A stretch of 64,000 nucleotides of DNA from Pontibacter beigongshangensis (GCF_014332515.1 NZ_VFSD01000013.1:108178-172177); one strand, 5' to 3'. Shown: positions 9,323-18,087, numbered from the stretch's first letter. Numbers and translations are program-made. The notes: generated by a model from the sequence alone, not told the origin.

Positions 9323-9889
9323 ATGCAGACAACAGAAACACCTGTAATGGCCGCAGGTATACGCGAGGCCCTAGTGCAGCACCGGGAAAAAACACTCGAA
9401 AAAATGTATGCCAAGGCGTACCCGATGGTGCTGCACTACGTAAAGCAGCACCACGGCTCCCCCCACGATGCGCAGGACCTCCTGCAGGATGCCATGATCC
9501 TGTTTTATGAGAAGGTGGTGCACCAGCAACTGACTTTAACGGCTGCCCCCACTACCTACCTCATGGCCGTCTGCAAGAACCGTTGGCGCCGGGAACTGGA
9601 AAAGCGCCACCGGGAGCAGGGGCTCACACCGGAAGTAGCGGAACAACTGCAGGAGGAGACCGACCCGGTTATGGAGGCACCTACTGTTGCCCTCACAGGA
9701 TTTGTGGAGCGGTTGGGGCAGAAGTGCCATGACATTCTGGTTTCGTTTTACTACCTGGGGCAGCAGATGGAACAGATCGCGCAGCAACACCAGTACCGCA
9801 ATGTGCGCTCCGCCACCGTGCAAAAGTTTAAATGCCTGGAGCGCCTGCGCAAGTCGCTGTCTGGCTTCAGTAGTCACCATTTCAGATAA
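9323..9889 (+). CDS. Sigma-70 family (ECF-like) RNA polymerase sigma factor
   Basis: A 188-residue sigma factor. Region 2 is recognisable around HDAQDLLQDAMILFYEKV, and the C-terminal segment LGQQMEQIAQQHQYRNVRSA followed by VQKFKCLERLRKSL looks like the region 4 helix-turn-helix. The ATG at 9323 (MQTTETPVMAAG) is preferred because the 35 codons upstream, up to an in-frame ATG at 9218, are not sigma-like. ATGs at 9275 and 9350 are alternatives. A 72-residue protein starts 6 bp after the stop and is almost certainly co-transcribed. Target genes are unknown. Confidence 0.85.
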   Translation: MQTTETPVMAAGIREALVQHREKTLEKMYAKAYPMVLHYVKQHHGSPHDAQDLLQDAMILFYEKVVHQQLTLTAAPTTYLMAVCKNRWRRELEKRHREQGLTPEVAEQLQEETDPVMEAPTVALTGFVERLGQKCHDILVSFYYLGQQMEQIAQQHQYRNVRSATVQKFKCLERLRKSLSGFSSHHFR

Positions 9890-9894
9890 AAGCG

Positions 9895-10113
9895 ATGAGG
9901 CCGGAATTAGAGGAAATAAAATTGCTGGAGGCTTTGCTGGGAGGCCAGCTGCAGGAGGAGCAGGAGCAGGAGCTGGAAATACAGTTGCTCTGGGACCAGG
10001 CACTGCAACAGAAAGTAGCACTGCAGCAGGTGGCGTACCAGGCCATTCAGGAAGCCGGGCGGAAGCAGCTGCGCCAGGAGCTGCAATCGATTCACCGAAG
10101 ACTTTTTAGTTAA
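9895..10113 (+). CDS. Small protein coupled to the sigma factor, possible anti-sigma fragment
   Basis: A 72-residue, Gln- and Glu-rich, probably all-helical cytoplasmic protein. Its start (ELEEIKLLEALLGGQLQEE) resembles the N-terminal segment of Bacteroidota anti-sigma proteins (a LLE.YL.G.L..EE pattern), but there is no zinc-binding cysteine/histidine site and no membrane helix. It follows the sigma gene by 6 bp, so the two are translated together. An anti-sigma or accessory role is inference from position and that short resemblance. Confidence 0.6.
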   Translation: MRPELEEIKLLEALLGGQLQEEQEQELEIQLLWDQALQQKVALQQVAYQAIQEAGRKQLRQELQSIHRRLFS

Positions 10114-10277
10114 GACACAAGAAGCAGGACACAAGACACAGGACTTCATCCCGTACTCAGGAGGAAGGTTCTGTTTAAAATGGAGGCTTCCGTTAACAAA
10201 TCAGTTCGACCAGCAGGCGTATAACCCGGAGCACACACAGTAAAATCTTGTGTCCTGCGTCTTGTGTCCTGTGTCTT
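10113..10277. repeat. Inverted pair of GTGTCCT/GTGTCTT word repeats
   Basis: Left arm 10113-10145 is built of ACAAGACACAGG words. Right arm 10246-10277 is the same in reverse complement (CTTGTGTCCTGCG words). The arms are about 31 bp, imperfect, and 100 bp apart. They occupy the gap between the 72-residue ORF and clpP. Confidence 0.7.
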
Positions 10278-10307
10278 TAAAAACTACCTTTAGATAAAAC
10301 ATAGACT

Positions 10308-11015
10308 ATGAATAATTCAGCATATAATAAAGAGGAGTTCCGCAAATTTGCAGTGCAAGGGCGGGGCATCAGCGGCTCTAATGTAGACAGGTACGTGCGC
10401 CAGGTCGAAAATGCGTCAGGCATGCATCGCATAGAGGGCATGACCCGCTCCGTAATCGAAGAGCGCCCCACAAATTTCAGGGAGATCGACGTTTTTTCGC
10501 GCCTGATGATGGACCGTATTATTTTCCTGGGCACGCAGGTAGAAGAAAACATCGCCAACATCATCACGGCACAACTGCTGTTTCTGGAGTCTACAGATGC
10601 TAAAAAAGATGTGCTGCTGTATATCAACAGCCCGGGTGGTTCTGTGTACGCTGGCCTCGGCATTTACGACACCATGCAATACGTAGCCCCCGATGTGGCG
10701 ACTATCTGCACCGGCCTGGCTGCTTCTATGGGAGCAATACTGCTTTGTGGTGGTGCAGCCGGAAAGCGCTCCGCGCTGAAGCACGCCCGTGTCATGATTC
10801 ACCAGCCATTAGGGGGGGTGCAGGGGCAGGCAACCGATATCGAAATAACAGCCCGCGAAATTCTGAAAATGAAAAAGGAGCTTTACGACATTATCTCCTT
10901 GCATAGCGGCAAACCCTACGACCAGGTAAATAAAGACTCCGACCGTGACTACTGGATGCGTGCCGAAGAAGCAAAGGAATATGGCCTTATAGACGAGGTG
11001 CTGTCGAGGGGGTAG
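10308..11015 (+). CDS. clpP: ATP-dependent Clp protease proteolytic subunit
   Basis: The serine protease subunit that forms tetradecamers and degrades proteins fed by ClpX or ClpA/C. At 235 residues it is longer than the E. coli protein because of an N-terminal extension of about 45 residues, usual in this lineage. The triad is complete: Ser140 in GLAASMGA, His165 in [10 protein letters not shown] and Asp214 in DRDYWM, with the spacing seen in E. coli. The substrate-channel motif [12 protein letters not shown] is intact. No clpX follows in the window. Upstream lies a pair of inverted word repeats and downstream two hairpins. Confidence 0.95.
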   Translation: MNNSAYNKEEFRKFAVQGRGISGSNVDRYVRQVENASGMHRIEGMTRSVIEERPTNFREIDVFSRLMMDRIIFLGTQVEENIANIITAQLLFLESTDAKKDVLLYINSPGGSVYAGLGIYDTMQYVAPDVATICTGLAASMGAILLCGGAAGKRSALKHARVMIHQPLGGVQGQATDIEITAREILKMKKELYDIISLHSGKPYDQVNKDSDRDYWMRAEEAKEYGLIDEVLSRG

Positions 11016-11050
11016 GTTAGCCTCAGGGTAGAAGATAAGCGTCAAAATTT

Positions 11051-11122
11051 AGCGGTATGAATATCAGGGCACAACTTTTACAACAGCTGTGAACCGATAT
11101 TCATACCGCTTTTAGGTTTTTC
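11051..11122 (+). terminator. Long-loop inverted repeat after clpP, possible terminator
   Basis: Arms 11051-11065 and 11096-11110 (AGCGGTATGAATATC and its complement) are a perfect 15-bp pair with a 30-nt loop, followed by TTTTAGGTTTTT. The position 35 bp after clpP suits a terminator, but the loop is long and the stem only moderately GC-rich. Confidence 0.5.
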
Positions 11123-11208
11123 ATTTCGGTAGAGCAGGTACAGTCCAAAGAACAGCCATAAAATGGGCGTAGTGCCACTATCATGTGGTTTATGAGCATT
11201 AAGTTTCC

Positions 11209-11235
11209 GTGCGCTGTCCCCTGATGACAGCGCAC
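11209..11235. other. Perfect 10-bp hairpin of unknown role
   Basis: GTGCGCTGTC (11209-11218) and GACAGCGCAC (11226-11235) enclose a 7-nt loop. No T-run follows on either strand, so it is not a classical terminator. Confidence 0.5.
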
Positions 11236-11281
11236 TTCGGGTGAGTCAGCCATTGGTCTGGTTCCTGCAAGGAAGCGTCTG

Positions 11282-11431
11282 TCAGGAGACAGATCCGGGG
11301 TTAAAGGCGAACAAATGAAGCAATAGCAGTATTATAAACAGCTCGACTGCACCAAAGCTACTGTCTGTAGAAAAGAAAGCAGCTATAGTAATGGCGGTAA
11401 ACAGCAGCGGCCTATACGTCCTCTCAAACAC
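11282..11431 (-). CDS. Possible 49-residue membrane peptide
   Basis: Starting at a GTG 28 bp after the ALDH stop, and in the same frame, an open frame encodes a peptide with two hydrophobic stretches (LLFTAITIAAFF and VELFIILLLLHLFAF). It has no ATG and no Shine-Dalgarno site. It may be a real small membrane protein translated after the ALDH gene or a chance frame; only its composition supports it. Confidence 0.22.
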   Translation of the reverse strand: MFERTYRPLLFTAITIAAFFSTDSSFGAVELFIILLLLHLFAFNPGSVS

Positions 11432-11458
11432 TGTATATACCAGGCACTGGCCCCATCG

Positions 11459-12901
11459 TTATAGTTTAATACAAATATTCTGCGGCTCTGTAAAGAACCG
11501 GAGGGCCTCAAAACCTCCTTCGCGACCTAGGCCTGAGTTTTTCATGCCGCCAAACGGCGTGCGCAGGTCGCGGAGGAGCCAGGTGTTTACCCACACAATG
11601 CCAGCCTGCACCTGGTGCGCCACCCGGTGGGCACGCGTCAGGTTTTGTGTCCAGATGGTGGCGGAGAGGCCATAGTCAGTGCAGTTAGCGAAGGCTATAG
11701 CTTCTTCTTCGGTATCGAAAGGCAGCAGCGTAACCACCGGCCCGAAAATTTCCTCAGTGTTGGTGCGGCAGTTGTGAGGGAGGCCTTCTATAACCGTGGG
11801 TGCCACAAACCAGCCTTTTTCGCAGCGGCCTTCTACCTGCACCTGCTGCCCGCCAGTTAGAATAGTGCCGCCTTCTGCTTTCGCCAGTTCTATGTAAGAA
11901 AGTACCTTCTGTAGATGCTCCTCCGACACAATGGCTCCCTGAGTCGTGTTTTCCTGCAGTGGGTCGCCCACCACCAACAACTTTACTTTTTCTACAAAGG
12001 CAGCTTTAAACTTTTCATACAGCGGGCGCTCCACAAAAATGCGGGAGCCGCAAAGGCAGATCTGGCCCTGGTTGGCAAAAGCAGCCCGCACAGAGGTAGC
12101 CACCGCCTCCTCGAAGTTGCAATCGGCAAAAATGATGTTCGGGTTTTTGCCGCCCAGTTCCAGCGATAATTTCTTGAACATGGGAGCAGCCGTAGCGGCA
12201 ATGCTGCGCCCGGTTTTAGTGCCGCCCGTAAATGAGATAACCGGGATATTAGGATGTGCCGTCATGGCAGCACCTACTTTATGCCCGTAGCCGTGTACAA
12301 TGTTGAGTACTCCCGGTGGCAGCCCCGCCTCCTGACACAGTTCCGAGAGGAGGTAAGCCGTCAGGGGCGTCACTTCAGAGGGTTTGGCCACCACGCAATT
12401 ACCGGCAGCCAGGGCAGGTGCTATTTTCCAGGTGAAGAGGTAGAGTGGCAGGTTCCAGGGCGATATACAGCCCGCCACCCCATGCGGGTGCCGCACCGTG
12501 TAGTTGATAGCAGCGCCCTCCATCATATGCGCTTCCGAGGAAAAATGCTGAATAGCGGTGCCAAAGAACCGCATGTTGCTGCTGGCGCGCGGTATGTCCA
12601 TGGTTTTGGCTAAAGAAAGAGGCTTGCCCGTGTCTGTTGCTTCGGCCTCAGCCAGGCGGTCGAGGTCTCGGTCAATCAGGTCGGCCAGCCGGAGCAGCAG
12701 CTGGCCCCGTTTCTCAGCCGGCATAGCGGCCCAGGCCGGAAAAGCAGCCTGGGCCGCCTGTACCGCCAGTTCCACGTCCTGCTCGTCGGAGTCGGGCAGC
12801 AGCGCGTGCAGGGCACCCAACGCCGGGTTATAGCTGCTGCTATACTGCCCCGCCACTGGTGCCACCAGCTCCCCGTTTATATAGTTCTTCAGCTTGAGCA
12901 A
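11459..12901 (-). CDS. Aldehyde dehydrogenase, probable 2-aminomuconic 6-semialdehyde dehydrogenase
   Basis: A 480-residue NAD-dependent aldehyde dehydrogenase. Cys282 (NQGQICLCGSR) is the nucleophile, Glu248 (LELGGKNPN) the general base and Asn150 (SPWNLPL) the oxyanion residue. The ICLC pattern around the nucleophile is typical of the aminomuconate/hydroxymuconate semialdehyde branch (ALDH8A1-like). With NbaC and ACMSD beside it, oxidation of 2-aminomuconate semialdehyde to 2-aminomuconate is the likely reaction. The start is TTG (12901): the frame closes upstream without an ATG, and LLKLKNYINGEL fits the usual family N-terminus. It lies 173 bp after the SDR gene on the same strand, probably in one operon. 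Confidence 0.85.
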   Translation of the reverse strand: MLKLKNYINGELVAPVAGQYSSSYNPALGALHALLPDSDEQDVELAVQAAQAAFPAWAAMPAEKRGQLLLRLADLIDRDLDRLAEAEATDTGKPLSLAKTMDIPRASSNMRFFGTAIQHFSSEAHMMEGAAINYTVRHPHGVAGCISPWNLPLYLFTWKIAPALAAGNCVVAKPSEVTPLTAYLLSELCQEAGLPPGVLNIVHGYGHKVGAAMTAHPNIPVISFTGGTKTGRSIAATAAPMFKKLSLELGGKNPNIIFADCNFEEAVATSVRAAFANQGQICLCGSRIFVERPLYEKFKAAFVEKVKLLVVGDPLQENTTQGAIVSEEHLQKVLSYIELAKAEGGTILTGGQQVQVEGRCEKGWFVAPTVIEGLPHNCRTNTEEIFGPVVTLLPFDTEEEAIAFANCTDYGLSATIWTQNLTRAHRVAHQVQAGIVWVNTWLLRDLRTPFGGMKNSGLGREGGFEALRFFTEPQNICIKL

Positions 12902-13074
12902 GTTTTTATAAGATTTCAGGTGCTAGATGTTGGGCCTTCTTGTTGTTCAAAACCTCTTAGTCATTCTATCAATTCCTGCTGTTTGAGCTCTTTCGCAGGA
13001 GGACTTCTACTGTTGAATAAATTTGAAAGTGCCTAGATGTTACGTATTGAAATCTGAAATCCAGTATCTGGCAT

Positions 13075-13863
13075 CTACAAAGCTCCTGTTCTGCCTCCGT
13101 CCACAGCCAGGCTCACCCCGTTAATGTAGGCGGCGGCAGGTGTGGCCAGAAAGGCAGCGGCAGCGGCAACCTCTTCGGGTTCGGCAAACCTTCGGGCTGG
13201 TATGGCGTTTTCCATCTCCTGCTGCACCTCTTCCTTGCTGCGCCCGGCCTTTTCAGCACGGCTTTCCACAAGGGCGTAAATGCGGCCGGTTTTGGTGGAG
13301 CCGGGGAGCACATTATTCACGGTAATCCCAAATTGCCCCAGCTCGTTAGCCATAGTCTTGGCCCAGCTGGCTACTGCGCCACGCGTGGTGTTCGACACGC
13401 CCAGGCCAGGAATAGGTTCTTTTATGGAAGTGCTCACAATATTGATGATGCGGCCATAACCCGCTTTTTTCATGAGCGGCAGCAACGCCTGCACCAGCTG
13501 GTGGTTGTTGATCAGGTGCATGTTAAAGGCTGTCAGAAATTCTTCCGGCTTGGCTTCTACAATGGGGCCTCCCGGAGGTCCGCCAGTATTGTTCACCAGA
13601 ATGTGCACCGCCTCCCGCTGCCGCACATAAGCCTCTATCTGCTGCTTTACCTCTTCAGGGTTGGCAAAATCGGCCACCAGGTAGTCGTGCTGCTGCTCCC
13701 CGGCTTGCGCCAGTTCCTGCACCGCCTCTTTCAGCTTCTCCTCGCTACGGGCTAACAGCGTAACATTGGCTCCCAGCAGCGCCAGCTCCACCGCCACGGC
13801 CTTGCCAATGCCCTGCGTGCTGCCGCAGATAACAGCTTGTTTATTTTTCAGGTCTAGGTTCAT
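13075..13863 (-). CDS. SDR-family protein with an atypical active site
   Basis: A 262-residue Rossmann-fold protein of the short-chain dehydrogenase/reductase family. The cofactor motif GSTQGIG (14-20), NNTGG (91-95) and the structural segment PGSTKTGRI are present. Ser144 (NIVSTS) sits at the catalytic serine position, but the residues 13 and 17 further on, where the YxxxK pair belongs, are Ser157 and Arg161 (VSNTTRGAVAS). The standard SDR proton-relay chemistry is therefore doubtful. It lies between the aminomuconate-semialdehyde dehydrogenase-like gene and, divergently, nbaC, so a role in kynurenine catabolism is likely. Whether it is an enzyme of another type or a binding protein is unknown. 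Confidence 0.82.
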   Translation of the reverse strand: MNLDLKNKQAVICGSTQGIGKAVAVELALLGANVTLLARSEEKLKEAVQELAQAGEQQHDYLVADFANPEEVKQQIEAYVRQREAVHILVNNTGGPPGGPIVEAKPEEFLTAFNMHLINNHQLVQALLPLMKKAGYGRIINIVSTSIKEPIPGLGVSNTTRGAVASWAKTMANELGQFGITVNNVLPGSTKTGRIYALVESRAEKAGRSKEEVQQEMENAIPARRFAEPEEVAAAAAFLATPAAAYINGVSLAVDGGRTGAL

Positions 13864-14238
13864 AGTCTAAATTTTGAATTTTGATGGAGTGGGTGAGTGA
13901 ATCGGGTCAAAGATTTGCTTTATCACGCACCTCTTTCTTTATCAGTTGCTAGTTTAAATATAAGCAGATGTTTTAAAAGTTTTGTGCCTGGGGGTAAATC
14001 CTTTGTGTTTTATGATCCAGGGTCAGGCAGAAAGGCCTCGCAGCGTGCGCACCTGCCCCAAAGCATTTCGGGGGCTCCTGCGACCACCTGAGGAGCCTCC
14101 CCTGCAAACCACTTCCAGGAGCTGCAGAAGCCTCGGGAGGGCCTTTTTCATTCAAATAATTGATGCCGGAAACAGATAGCGTCGCCGACTTCTGCCGCTT
14201 TTTCGTAACTTGGGTTATCAACAATACTGATAAGAACG
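13864..14238. other. Divergent regulatory gap between the SDR and nbaC
   Basis: 375 bp between the two halves of the kynurenine cluster. Repeat locus 3 is at its right end. GC-rich sequence at about 14065-14100 can fold into an imperfect hairpin (GGGGGCTCCT against AGGAGCCTCCCC). No -7/-33 pair could be assigned with confidence. Confidence 0.5.
14131..14161 (+). repeat. Intergenic repeat, locus 3
   Basis: CCTCGGGAGGGCC, a T-run, then CATTCAAATAATT, preceded by GAGCTGCAGAAG. It points toward nbaC, 78 bp before its ATG, in a divergent gap. Confidence 0.85.
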
Positions 14239-14769
14239 ATGGCTATAGCAAAACCTTTCAACTTTAAGCAGTGGATAGAAGATCACCGCCACCTGCTGAA
14301 ACCGCCGGTAGGCAACCAGCAGGTATTTAAGGGCAACGACGACTTTATTGTGATGGTGGTAGGCGGCCCCAACGCCCGCAAAGATTACCATTACGACGAA
14401 GGCGAAGAGTTTTTCTACCAGCTGGAAGGCGACATCGTGCTCAAGATCATTGAAGACGGCAAGCCTGTGGACATCCCGATTAAAGAAGGAGAGATTTTTT
14501 TGCTTCCGCCTAAAGTGCCACACTCCCCGCGCCGCCCGGCCAACACCATCGGCCTGGTAATAGAACGCTACCGCAAGGCCGGCGAGAAAGACGGTTTCCT
14601 GTGGTTCTGCGAAAACTGCGGCACCAAGCTCTACGAAGAGTATGCCGACGTAACCGACATTGTGGGGCAGTTGCCGGTGATCATGAACAACTTCTGGGAA
14701 AACGAGGCACGCCGTACCTGCCAGAACTGCGGCGAGGTAATGGCGCCTCCGGCCAAGCCTGCTGAGTAG
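14239..14769 (+). CDS. nbaC: 3-Hydroxyanthranilate 3,4-dioxygenase
   Basis: Opens the ring of 3-hydroxyanthranilate with O2 to give 2-amino-3-carboxymuconate semialdehyde. At 176 residues it is the usual bacterial length. The cupin iron ligands are His51, Glu57 and His95 (DYHYDEGEEFFY and PPKVPHSPRR), the same numbering as in the characterised Cupriavidus enzyme. Arg47 and Arg99 are placed to bind substrate. The C-terminal second iron site of bacterial enzymes is intact: Cys124/Cys127 (FCENCG) and Cys161/Cys164 (TCQNCG). The ACMSD gene follows on the same strand, so product passes directly to the next enzyme. Confidence 0.96.
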   Translation: MAIAKPFNFKQWIEDHRHLLKPPVGNQQVFKGNDDFIVMVVGGPNARKDYHYDEGEEFFYQLEGDIVLKIIEDGKPVDIPIKEGEIFLLPPKVPHSPRRPANTIGLVIERYRKAGEKDGFLWFCENCGTKLYEEYADVTDIVGQLPVIMNNFWENEARRTCQNCGEVMAPPAKPAE

Positions 14770-14817
14770 GGCGTTTTTGTGCAGCTGCAGCAGGGGAAGC
14801 AGCAGCAAAATATGCAG

Positions 14818-14843
14818 CTGGAAGGGCTTTTGATTGGAATAAT
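14818..14843 (+). repeat. Intergenic repeat, locus 4
   Basis: CTGGAAGGGC, a T-run, then GATTGGAATAAT, preceded from about 14781 by CAG-rich sequence (GCAGCTGCAGCAGG). It lies 49 bp after the nbaC stop in the + direction, between nbaC and the ACMSD gene. Confidence 0.8.
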
Positions 14844-15049
14844 CAGGCATGCCGCCAGTTTGAGCAAAGCGGTAACTGGTGGTATTGCATGGAAGCAGGT
14901 TTCTGACTTGCGTTTTGCTCCAGTATAAATTTGCAGGTTCCTAATTTGCCGCATGAAAAGCTGCCGGTTACGGCTACACCTGAACAGGTGGCAAGTTTAG
15001 TGAAATGAAATAAGATTGATATGCCGACAGCCTCTTCGCCCGATGCAGC

Positions 15050-16090
15050 ATGCCAGAAAAAAAGACCACTTCTTCCATACCACCTGCTACCGATCTGTTA
15101 AAGATCGATATCCACACGCACATCTTGCCCAAAACGTGGCCGGATTTGCGGGAGCGCTATGGCTATGGAGGTTTTGTGCGGCTGGAGCACCACAAACCCT
15201 GCTGCGCCCGCATGATGATGGATGGCAAGTTCTTCCGTGAGATACAGGACAACAGCTGGGACCCTGCCGTGCGCCTGCACGAGTGCAACGGCAACAAGGT
15301 GGGGGTGCAGGTGCTGTCTACGGTGCCGGTTATGTTTAACTACTGGGCCAAGCCGGAGCATACACATGACCTGTCGCGCATGCTCAACGACCACATTGCC
15401 GGCGTGGTGGCCGATTATCCCGACCGCTTCGTAGGCCTCAGTACCCTGCCCATGCAGGACACCGGTCTGGCCATAAAGGAGCTGGAGCGAAGCATGCGGG
15501 AACTGGGCATGGCCGGTATCCAGATAGGAACGCACGTAAACGAACACAACCTGGACGCTCCGGAGCTTTTTCCCATCTTCCAGGCGGCGGAGGAGCAGGG
15601 GGCCGCCATTTTTGTGCATCCCTGGGATATGTTCGGCAAAAAGCGCATGACCAAGTACTGGCTTCCCTGGTTGGTGGGCATGCCCGCCGAGACCACCATG
15701 GCCATCTGCTCCATGATTTTTGGCGGTGTGCTGGAGCGCCTGCCGAAGCTGCGGATCGCCTTTGCCCACGGAGGCGGCTCGTTCCCGGCTACCATCGGCC
15801 GCATAGCGCATGGCTTCGAGGTGCGCCCCGACCTTTGCGCCGTAGATAACAACGTGAACCCAAGAGCATATCTGGGCCGCTTCTACGTAGACTCGCTGGT
15901 GCACGACCCGCTGGCGCTCGATTATCTGGTGCAAACGCTTGGGGCCAACAGCATCGCCCTCGGCTCCGATTACCCTTTCCCGCTTGGTGAAGTAGTGCCC
16001 GGTAAGCTCATCGGGTCGATGCCTTACGAGGCTGCTGTAAAAGAACGGCTGCTACACGGTACCGCGCTGGAGTGGCTCAACCTGCAGTAA
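15050..16090 (+). CDS. 2-Amino-3-carboxymuconate-6-semialdehyde decarboxylase (ACMSD)
   Basis: Removes CO2 from aminocarboxymuconate semialdehyde and so diverts it from quinolinate (NAD synthesis) to complete breakdown. A 346-residue zinc enzyme of the amidohydrolase superfamily. Metal ligands are His22 and His24 (DIHTHILP), His190 (FVHPWDM) and Asp307 (LGSDYPFP), with His240 (FAHGGGS) and Arg63 also at conserved positions. The 17 residues before KIDIHTH are extra compared with many homologues. The ATG at 15050 is the first in frame; there is no strong Shine-Dalgarno site. It is the second gene after nbaC. Confidence 0.95.
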   Translation: MPEKKTTSSIPPATDLLKIDIHTHILPKTWPDLRERYGYGGFVRLEHHKPCCARMMMDGKFFREIQDNSWDPAVRLHECNGNKVGVQVLSTVPVMFNYWAKPEHTHDLSRMLNDHIAGVVADYPDRFVGLSTLPMQDTGLAIKELERSMRELGMAGIQIGTHVNEHNLDAPELFPIFQAAEEQGAAIFVHPWDMFGKKRMTKYWLPWLVGMPAETTMAICSMIFGGVLERLPKLRIAFAHGGGSFPATIGRIAHGFEVRPDLCAVDNNVNPRAYLGRFYVDSLVHDPLALDYLVQTLGANSIALGSDYPFPLGEVVPGKLIGSMPYEAAVKERLLHGTALEWLNLQ

Positions 16091-16545
16091 GGTGCTGATT
16101 TTTTAATTTAAAGATCTGGAGATGAGAAAATTTGGAGATGGTTTTAATGGAAGAATTACAGCACCAACAAGTTTCAGGAAACATCTGAATTCAAGTATTC
16201 TGAACATCCTTTCATCCCGAAAATCCTTGGGGTAGGGGCTTATATAATGATTCAGACAAATAAGTCCTGTGTCTTGTGTCCTATGTCTTGTGTCTTTTAA
16301 AAGAGCAGGAGCAGGAGCAGAGTCGCTGGAGGGGCAAAATGATTAGAAAAATTGCACCTGAACCCTGGCTTTACCTTTTGCTGCTGCGCTTACGGCGGCA
16401 AACAGGCAGATTACAACAAGCTACTCTAAAGCCCTCGCTAAAAACAAGTTAAAATTAACTCTGGCTATTCCTTTTCCTGTAAAAACGTTATACTTTGGCT
16501 GGAATTTTGCTCGTTACACTGCTATAGTTACTTTAGATAAATCTT
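16091..16545. other. 455-bp gap after the ACMSD gene
   Basis: Contains word-like repeats: GGAGATGAGAAAATTTGGAG around 16119-16140, then GATTCAGACAAATAAGTCC at about 16251, running into GTGTCTT words (16264-16298). No gene or clear promoter is seen. Confidence 0.55.
16264..16298 (+). repeat. GTGTCCT/GTGTCTT word repeat
   Basis: About four heptamer-like words (GTCCTGTGTCTTGTGTCC and so on) in tandem, the same family as those at 10113, 35231, 48991, 56805 and 62543. Confidence 0.75.
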
Positions 16546-18072
16546 ATGCGCAAATTCCTTTTAACCATACTCCTGCTGGCCACTTTTGCCACCCTGGCGA
16601 GTGCCCAGAAAGAGTTTGCAAACCTTGATTTGCCGCTGCGCCGCGCCGAAGACCTTGTAACGCTGGCCGATGACAGAGGAAACGTTTGCATTTACTTCTA
16701 TCAGAACAACACCCTGCACTTTAACTTGCTTTCGCCAAGCGGCGAGGTGCTTGCCACACACGAAATACCCTATCGCTACAGCCAGCAACCACATGTTTTC
16801 GGCACGCGGGTAACAGAGGATGAATTTATTTTTTACAGCCGCTTCATGAATGGCCGCCGCGAATACGTGCGCCCTTTTGCCATCCACCGCGAGAGTGGCG
16901 GTTTTCGCAGCATCCAGGACCAGGAAGTGGTGAAGGGCCGCAACGAGACCTTTCTGGGCGGCTTTGCCGATAACGACCACCTCTACATGCTCTACTCCGA
17001 CAACAAAAGCAACCTGATCGTGCACCGCAACAGCGACTATGTGAGCAAGCTGGAGAAGAAAACCTTTGAGGCCGTTATGCCAAAATCAAGAGACCGGCTG
17101 GACCGGGAGAAGCAGCTGATCTTTGTGCACCCCGACATGGACAACTCCGTGTACTCAGGGCACCACCGCAGCAAGATATACACCGAGGGCGATCTGGTGC
17201 ATATGATCTTCGACGGGTATAACCTGAAAGGCCAGGGCTCCAAAACAACCACCGAAATCCTGACGCTGGACTGGCTGTCGGGCAAGGCGGATTACCGCAC
17301 CTTGCCGGCAATTGAGCAAAGAGGCAGCGTAGCCTTTAACTCGTTTCTGTATCAGGGCAAAATTTTCAGGGTGATTATGGAGAAGGACAAACTCAACCTG
17401 ACGGCCTTTGACTTTAACAGCCTGGCCCCACTGAAAGAGTACAACTACACCGCCGAGCAGGAAATCGCCATAAAGGCCACGCCTGTGTACCAGAAGGGAG
17501 CCAAAGGGCTTTTCTCAGAAGACAACAAAGTGATCGAGAAAACATCGAGGGTGATGAAAAGCCTTGCCAGCGGCATGCCAGCCATTACAGTAAGTTCGGA
17601 TGCCGACAGTACCCTGCAACTCACCATCGGTTCTTACCAGATGCCATCGGGCAGCAACCGGAACCAGGACATGAGCCGCATGGTGCGCACGTCAGACCGC
17701 TACATCCAGACTTCGCGCGGGCTGATGATGCTGCCGGGCCGCTGGACGCCGGCTTATAACATCCCGAGCTATTACCTGAATTCGCCTTTTTACAGCAACT
17801 ACTTTTACGACCCTTACGGGCGAGGCGGCACCATGCCGACCGGCCCCGGCACCAGCACCTACTTCAGGGCTGTGCTCGACAGCAACACCCTGAACAAAGT
17901 GGAGTCTGACGAAGAGTTAGTGATTCTGGAGGATAAGCTGGAGAAATACGAACAGGAACTGAAGCCTGAACCTGAACTCCGGACCGTGTACCGCTACGGC
18001 AACAAACTGCATTACGGCTACTACGACAGGCGCTCCAAGACTTTTAAGATTGTGGAGTTCGCTAAAAAATAA
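16546..18072 (+). CDS. Exported protein of unknown function
   Basis: A 508-residue protein with a clear Sec signal peptide (MRKFLLTILLLATFATLASA, then Gln). No domain is recognised. The body alternates short hydrophobic and polar stretches, as in beta-propeller or beta-sheet proteins. Residues about 405-440 form a Tyr/Asn/Pro/Gly-rich tract (YYLNSPFYSNYFYDPYGRGG), followed by a charged stretch rich in Glu and Lys. There is no C-terminal type IX sorting domain, so a periplasmic location is more likely than the cell surface. It is followed at once by a very strong two-way hairpin terminator. Confidence 0.8.
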   Translation: MRKFLLTILLLATFATLASAQKEFANLDLPLRRAEDLVTLADDRGNVCIYFYQNNTLHFNLLSPSGEVLATHEIPYRYSQQPHVFGTRVTEDEFIFYSRFMNGRREYVRPFAIHRESGGFRSIQDQEVVKGRNETFLGGFADNDHLYMLYSDNKSNLIVHRNSDYVSKLEKKTFEAVMPKSRDRLDREKQLIFVHPDMDNSVYSGHHRSKIYTEGDLVHMIFDGYNLKGQGSKTTTEILTLDWLSGKADYRTLPAIEQRGSVAFNSFLYQGKIFRVIMEKDKLNLTAFDFNSLAPLKEYNYTAEQEIAIKATPVYQKGAKGLFSEDNKVIEKTSRVMKSLASGMPAITVSSDADSTLQLTIGSYQMPSGSNRNQDMSRMVRTSDRYIQTSRGLMMLPGRWTPAYNIPSYYLNSPFYSNYFYDPYGRGGTMPTGPGTSTYFRAVLDSNTLNKVESDEELVILEDKLEKYEQELKPEPELRTVYRYGNKLHYGYYDRRSKTFKIVEFAKK

Positions 18073-18087
18073 CCAGGCACGTAACCT

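Larger units (their letters stand above)
11016..11458. other. 443-bp gap between clpP and the ALDH gene
   Basis: Holds the two hairpins listed separately and, on the minus strand, a possible 49-residue ORF just after the ALDH stop. No copy of the main intergenic repeat is present. Confidence 0.6.
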
